NCBI GenBank assembly: GCA_029861825.1
Contig: JAOTYN010000108.1
Location: 1 to 10,644 of the forward strand
From: Cyclobacteriaceae bacterium
GTDB taxonomy: Bacteria > Bacteroidota > Bacteroidia > Cytophagales > Cyclobacteriaceae
Length of the DNA stretch: 10,644 nucleotides
Direction of reading: 5' to 3'
A model generated the notes under the pieces. That model saw only the letters and a program-made list of their open reading frames with translations. It ran no database searches and was not told the origin of the DNA. Positions 7,576 to 10,644 of the stretch are shown piece after piece. Position 1 is the first letter of the stretch, and every line of letters starts with the position of its first letter. The position numbers and the translations under genes were made by a program.

Positions 7576-7613
7576 AAAAATAGTAAAAGCCGCCCAAAAA
7601 GGCGGCTTTTACT
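7576..7613 (-). terminator. Strong intrinsic terminator of the acidic lipoprotein gene, inside the oxygenase leader
   Basis: On the - strand a perfect 13-bp inverted repeat (arms 7601-7613 and 7582-7594, GC core GCCGCC/GGCGGC) encloses a 6-nt loop and is followed by TTTTT at 7580-7576. It starts 23 bp after the lipoprotein stop and ends only about 5-10 nt before the oxygenase ATG at 7571. It therefore terminates the upstream gene but would also sit in the 5' leader of the oxygenase mRNA if that starts further upstream. Confidence 0.88.
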
Positions 7614-7636
7614 CATGCGGTTTATGAATATTTTTA

Positions 7637-8710
7637 CTACATCAACTTTTCAAAAACTAACACATCCGTAGTGCCATCTTCACTAACATCCTGAAGCTCC
7701 ACTCTGTCCTCTCTAACATCCACGATATCCCAATCATCATTAAACTCATTAAAGGGCACATCTTCATTAAAATCCAAGACTAATTTCTGAACACCGTCGT
7801 CGGTTATTTCTTCCCAAGTTCCGTCAATGGTATTATTATCTTTTACAGCCAACACTCCGCCGTTTTCCATGAAGTCCAGCACGAAGTCGTTGTAGTCGCT
7901 AGTTTCGTTCTCACCGGAATCACTATAATTCGCCACAATCCAAGATCCGTCTATGAGAATGTCGCTGACTATCAGGCTATCGGCCGTATGATCGTCATCA
8001 TCATCGTAATCATCATCGTCTTCGTCACAATCGTCCTCAACATCTTCGATGATCTCCTCCAGTTCATGGTTATTATTGATCTCAATTACGCTGCTGTCCG
8101 CTAGAATCACGGTAATGGGGAAATTGATCCCTACCAGTTCGTCCTCATCAAGATCTTCTATCAGGTTGTAAAGGTCCTCATCGTTTTCCAGTACAATTAC
8201 CGAGGAGGTTTGATTGATGGTGTCGTAAGTTGATACCGTGATGGGATACTCAAAATCCAGGCATTCGATATCATCATCTTCATCATCGTCGCATTGCTCC
8301 GCCAGATCTTCCAAGGCATCCTCATTTTCTATGGTAAATTCACTGTGATCCGGTAAGATCACAGTAATGGGAAAGAGGATCTCCAATATGTCATCGTCAT
8401 TCTCAAACTCATCAAATATATCCTCTATTAAATCCAGGTCATCTTCAGAATCCACAATAATCTCCAAACCGTTTACATTCACTGTAAATGGCAGTGCCAG
8501 GGAAATACAACTGGAACTGTCCACTATATTGTCATCCGAACCATCATTCAATGAAACTCTTTGCAGTAAATTGGCGACATTAGAGTTCGCGGTAATTACG
8601 GCATCCGCCGGCGGGTCAATAACCTCTTCAATAGGTTCTTGACAACCGGTAAAAATCCAGACTGTTGCTAATACTAGTGCTAGAATATTCAGTGATCTCT
8701 TCTTGTCCAT
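7637..8710 (-). CDS. Acidic repeat lipoprotein with lipocalin-like C-terminal domain
   Basis: A 357-residue lipoprotein: a signal peptide with lipobox FTGC (Cys23), then a mature chain extremely rich in Asp and Glu. Residues 68-228 hold four repeats marked by a P-[IF]-T-V strand (Pro74, Pro114, Pro156, Pro198), each followed by a hydrophobic/acidic strand and an acidic helix such as EDDLDLIED. A linker of nearly pure Asp (about 229-240) leads to a C-terminal domain (about 245-357) that starts IDGSWIVANY and ends VLVFEKL, resembling the lipocalin-like domains common in Bacteroidota lipoproteins. Acidic residues soon after Cys23 (CQEPIEE) may favour surface export, but this is inference. The acidic repeats could bind calcium or another cation; no EF-hand or known calcium loop is visible. 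The gene is divergent from the ECF sigma gene and ends at its own terminator. Function unknown. Confidence 0.85.
   Translation of the reverse strand: MDKKRSLNILALVLATVWIFTGCQEPIEEVIDPPADAVITANSNVANLLQRVSLNDGSDDNIVDSSSCISLALPFTVNVNGLEIIVDSEDDLDLIEDIFDEFENDDDILEILFPITVILPDHSEFTIENEDALEDLAEQCDDDEDDDIECLDFEYPITVSTYDTINQTSSVIVLENDEDLYNLIEDLDEDELVGINFPITVILADSSVIEINNNHELEEIIEDVEDDCDEDDDDYDDDDDHTADSLIVSDILIDGSWIVANYSDSGENETSDYNDFVLDFMENGGVLAVKDNNTIDGTWEEITDDGVQKLVLDFNEDVPFNEFNDDWDIVDVREDRVELQDVSEDGTTDVLVFEKLM
8027..8509 (-). repeat. Four ~42-residue coding repeats in two Cys-bracketed pairs
   Basis: The P-[IF]-T-V strands recur at residues 74, 114, 156 and 198 (spacings 40, 42 and 42). Cysteines bracket pairs of repeats: Cys68 is 6 residues before the first Pro and Cys140 closes repeat 2; Cys150 is again 6 residues before the third Pro and Cys228 closes repeat 4. 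The unit therefore seems to be a two-repeat, disulfide-closed domain of about 73-79 residues (8291-8509 and 8027-8263) that was duplicated. The second repeat of each pair (FPITVIL at 113-119 and 197-203) is the best conserved. Confidence 0.75.
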
Positions 8711-8845
8711 AATAGGTTTAGCTTGTAAAAAATTGATTCAACAACCCGCCAATAAGCATTCCACGATAATAAAACCGCCAAAACCCAGAATCTCCTACCC
8801 TCAAAACAATTTTTTTTTAGATTTAGTGTTCTATAGACCAGTTGC
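8711..8845. promoter_or_regulatory. Divergent intergenic region between the acidic lipoprotein and ECF sigma genes
   Basis: These 135 bp must hold the promoters for both divergent genes. A run of nine T (8810-8818) leads into TAGATTTA (8818-8825), a partial match to the Bacteroidota TAnnTTTG element, ending 20 nt before the sigma ATG; no TTG at the expected -33 distance was found. No hairpin or clear ECF-type paired motif is evident by eye. Confidence 0.3.
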
Positions 8846-9361
8846 ATGACCGAAATAAACCCATCAGACGTTTGTAAAGAGAGTGTTTTCCAGGAAATTT
8901 TCCGAAAAAATGCTCAAGACCTGCACGATTTCCTTTACTACAAGTTCGGATCTGAAAACTATCCCGGTGATCTGGTACAAGAAGCCTTCATAAAATTATG
9001 GAATAATTGCAGTAAAGTTCCCCCTCAAAAAGCCCGTTCCTTTCTTTTCACAGTGGCACGAAATCAGATGCTTAACGAGTTGGATAAGAAAAAGACCGTC
9101 TTGAAGTATCAAAAACAGCTTTCAATAGATCGTGATCTGGAAACACCGCAATTCAAATTGGAAGAGCGCGAATATATGGAGCGTTTACAAAGATCCATTG
9201 AGGAGTTAAGCGAAGAGCAACGGGTGGCGTTTTTACTGAACAGGATTGAAGGCAAGAAACACCAGGAAATTGCGGATATTTTAGGGATTTCCCGCAAGGC
9301 CGTGGAAAAAAGGATCTATACAGCGCTATCAAAACTGAGGGGCAAACTAGAAAAATTGTAG
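8846..9361 (+). CDS. ECF RNA polymerase sigma factor (FecI-like, Bacteroidota type)
   Basis: A 171-residue sigma-70 family protein with only regions 2 and 4. Region 2 (about residues 18-85) contains the helix DLVQEAFIKLWNN and the FLFTVARNQMLNELDKKK segment that recognises the -10 element and contacts core polymerase. Region 4 (about 115-168) contains LSEEQRVAFLLNRIEG and the helix-turn-helix HQEIADILGISRKAVEKRIYTALSKLR that reads the -35 element. Length and architecture are normal for an ECF factor. It is followed, after a 65-bp gap, by a FecR-type anti-sigma gene and then a TonB-dependent receptor gene, the classic order for cell-surface signalling. It should be held inactive at the membrane by the FecR protein and drive the receptor or other local genes when released. 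The gap at 9362-9426 contains no clear terminator. Confidence 0.93.
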   Translation: MTEINPSDVCKESVFQEIFRKNAQDLHDFLYYKFGSENYPGDLVQEAFIKLWNNCSKVPPQKARSFLFTVARNQMLNELDKKKTVLKYQKQLSIDRDLETPQFKLEEREYMERLQRSIEELSEEQRVAFLLNRIEGKKHQEIADILGISRKAVEKRIYTALSKLRGKLEKL

Positions 9362-9426
9362 AAAAATGCATTTATCAAGTAGGACTTTGGAGTATTTCGC
9401 GGTTATTAATATGTAAAGTAGCTTTT

Positions 9427-10347
9427 ATGGATCAGGAGTATATAAAAAAGTGGCTTTCCGGCACCCTAACGGAAGACGAACAGCTAGAATTCCAGCAGTC
9501 TGAGGCTTATCGGGAATTGCAGAAGCTTGATCAAGCTATACAATCCTTTAAAGCTCCCGAAATGGACGTTGAGAAGGAATTACATGGATTAAAGTTAAAG
9601 CCTCAGGCCCGAGAAATAAAAGCAAATTGGTGGAAGCCCATTATTAGAGTTGCTGCGGTAGTGCTCATCGGAGTACTGCTGTTCCAATATTATCCGGTGC
9701 TTACCAGAAAGCTGGCACCTTCCATTGAAGTGGTACAGGCTTCGAGAGGGGAAACCAGAACTTTTGATCTTCCCGATGCCAGCCAGGTTACCCTAAATGC
9801 TTCCTCAACTATCAATTTTCGAACTAAAAACTGGGAAGGGAATCGTTCTCTGAACTTGCAGGGCGAGGCTTACTTCAAGGTTAACAAAGGGGCCACCTTC
9901 ACCGTTGAAACCGATCAGGGTACTGTTACTGTATTAGGCACGAAGTTCAATGTAAAGAGCCGCAACTCGTATTTTGAAGTGGTTTGTTATGAGGGCTCGG
10001 TGCAGATAAAAAGTGAATCATACCAGGAAATTATTGCGGCCACTGAAATGTTTAGAGTAGTAAACGGAACCTTGATCAGAAGTAGGGACCTGGAAATTGA
10101 AGCACCCAGTTGGGTCGATCAGGTTAGCAGCTTTATAAGCGTACCCTATGGGGAAGTCCTAAAAGAACTTGAACGTCAGTACGACGTGAAGATTGAATCT
10201 CAAAACATTGACCTTCAGCAGTTGTTCACCGGCAGTTTTACCCATAAGGATGTTAAATTAGCACTTGCATCAATTACACAACCATTAAATATTGGGTACA
10301 ACATTGGGGAGAATCAGACTGTTTCCCTTTCAGGTGAAGCTAAGTAG
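9427..10347 (+). CDS. FecR-family anti-sigma factor
   Basis: A 306-residue inner-membrane regulator. The cytoplasmic part (1-71) has the short N-terminal helical anti-sigma segment (IKKWLSGTLTEDE near 6-18); one membrane helix spans about 72-90; the periplasmic part has a FecR beta-domain from about 99 (GETRTFDLPDASQVTLNASS at 108-127, and VTVLGTKFNV) and a C-terminal DUF4974/STN-like domain from about 233 (VPYGEVLKELERQYDVKI at 239-256). In this family the periplasmic part senses the ligand state of the outer-membrane receptor, leading to proteolysis and release of the sigma factor; here the partners are the sigma factor upstream and the receptor downstream. The receptor gene starts inside its last codons, indicating translational coupling. 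Length and domains are normal. Confidence 0.93.
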   Translation: MDQEYIKKWLSGTLTEDEQLEFQQSEAYRELQKLDQAIQSFKAPEMDVEKELHGLKLKPQAREIKANWWKPIIRVAAVVLIGVLLFQYYPVLTRKLAPSIEVVQASRGETRTFDLPDASQVTLNASSTINFRTKNWEGNRSLNLQGEAYFKVNKGATFTVETDQGTVTVLGTKFNVKSRNSYFEVVCYEGSVQIKSESYQEIIAATEMFRVVNGTLIRSRDLEIEAPSWVDQVSSFISVPYGEVLKELERQYDVKIESQNIDLQQLFTGSFTHKDVKLALASITQPLNIGYNIGENQTVSLSGEAK

Positions 10348-10644
10348 TTGCGCCATTTTATGGTTATTTGGAGGATTCTTAGCCCTTAAGGCACAGGAAG
10401 TTCCTAAAATACCCTTGCGGGAGGTATTAGAAACACTTGAGCAGACTTTTGACGTCAATTTCACCTATCTGGATCAGAATGTAGAAGGGATCGAGATTGA
10501 GGCACCACCTCAAACAGATGATCTAAATCTAATATTGGCCTACTTGCAAAAAGGCTCCGGCCTGGATTTTAAAGTCCTGGATCAAAGATTTATCGCTATT
10601 AGCAAGGCCCCGGGGGTAACCAAGACCATTTGCGGATATATCAT
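10334..10644 (+). CDS. TonB-dependent receptor with STN signalling domain, N-terminal part (3' end outside window)
   Basis: An open frame runs from a GTG at 10334 to the window end without a stop (103 codons seen). GTG is chosen because it directly opens a signal peptide (KLSSCAILWLFGGFLALKAQ, likely cleavage near Ala20-Gln21); no in-frame ATG exists, and the ATG at 10360 is in another frame. The mature part (about 22-90) is an STN (secretin/TonB N-terminal) domain with IPLREVLETLEQTFDVNF (26-43) and FIAIS (86-90). It then enters TKTICGYI, the start of the carboxypeptidase-regulatory-like beta domain that precedes the plug in SusC/RagA-type receptors. The start overlaps the anti-sigma gene by 14 nt. 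This is the transducer-type outer-membrane receptor of the cassette. Its substrate, and whether a SusD partner follows, cannot be seen. Confidence 0.88.
   Translation, partial: MKLSSCAILWLFGGFLALKAQEVPKIPLREVLETLEQTFDVNFTYLDQNVEGIEIEAPPQTDDLNLILAYLQKGSGLDFKVLDQRFIAISKAPGVTKTICGYI

Noticed and set aside
7984..8026. Trinucleotide-like ATC/GTC repeats resembling a microsatellite or CRISPR-like array
   Set aside because: They are the codons of an Asp/Glu run (GAT, GAC, GAA) in the lipoprotein linker; there are no regular spacers.
8367..8642. Ser/Ile-rich open frame on the + strand
   Set aside because: It is the complement of the Asp/Glu-rich repeat region of the lipoprotein gene; the Ser-rich composition is a by-product of GAT/GAA codons read on the other strand.
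9153..9371. Cys-rich small open frame on the - strand
   Set aside because: It is antisense to sigma region 4, whose helix-turn-helix is well conserved in the + frame.

Overview
The window looks like a piece of a Bacteroidota chromosome, probably from a marine or other aquatic member near the Flavobacteriia or Lewinella-like lineages; the exact family is inference. Evidence: signal peptides ending in Ala-Gln, several outer-membrane-type lipoproteins, AT-rich leaders with little Shine-Dalgarno signal, an ECF sigma / FecR anti-sigma / STN-domain TonB-dependent receptor set, and an Asp-rich lipoprotein with a lipocalin-like C-terminus. There are no tRNAs, rRNAs, insertion sequences or CRISPR arrays.

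Left part (1-4825, all + strand). The window opens inside an SGNH/GDSL-type hydrolase gene that ends at 709 and is followed by a clear intrinsic terminator. Next comes a tight three-gene operon: a small Tat-exported lipoprotein subunit of the gluconate 2-dehydrogenase subunit 3 family (831-1436), its FAD-dependent GMC dehydrogenase partner carrying a Cys-rich segment (1450-3150), and a type I sulfatase lipoprotein (3155-4825). Together they look like a periplasmic or surface module that desulfates and oxidises a sugar or related polyol; the substrate is unknown.

Middle part (4826-7571). A - strand gene (4945-6048) encodes a secreted protein with CotH/HipA-like kinase motifs. It is divergent from a small VOC (glyoxalase-fold) gene (6192-6575), which converges, with only 6 bp between stops, on a - strand 2-oxoglutarate/Fe(II) oxygenase of the isopenicillin N synthase type (6582-7571).

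Right part (7576-10644). A strongly acidic lipoprotein (7637-8710, - strand) has four ~42-residue repeats arranged as two Cys-bracketed pairs, then a lipocalin-like domain. Its strong terminator sits inside the leader of the downstream oxygenase gene. Divergent from it are an ECF sigma factor (8846-9361), a FecR-type anti-sigma factor (9427-10347) and the start of a TonB-dependent receptor (10334 to the window end) that begins with GTG and overlaps the anti-sigma gene. These three form a trans-envelope signalling cassette: the receptor's STN domain is expected to signal to the FecR protein, which controls the sigma factor. The acidic lipoprotein may belong to the same regulon, which is inference from position.
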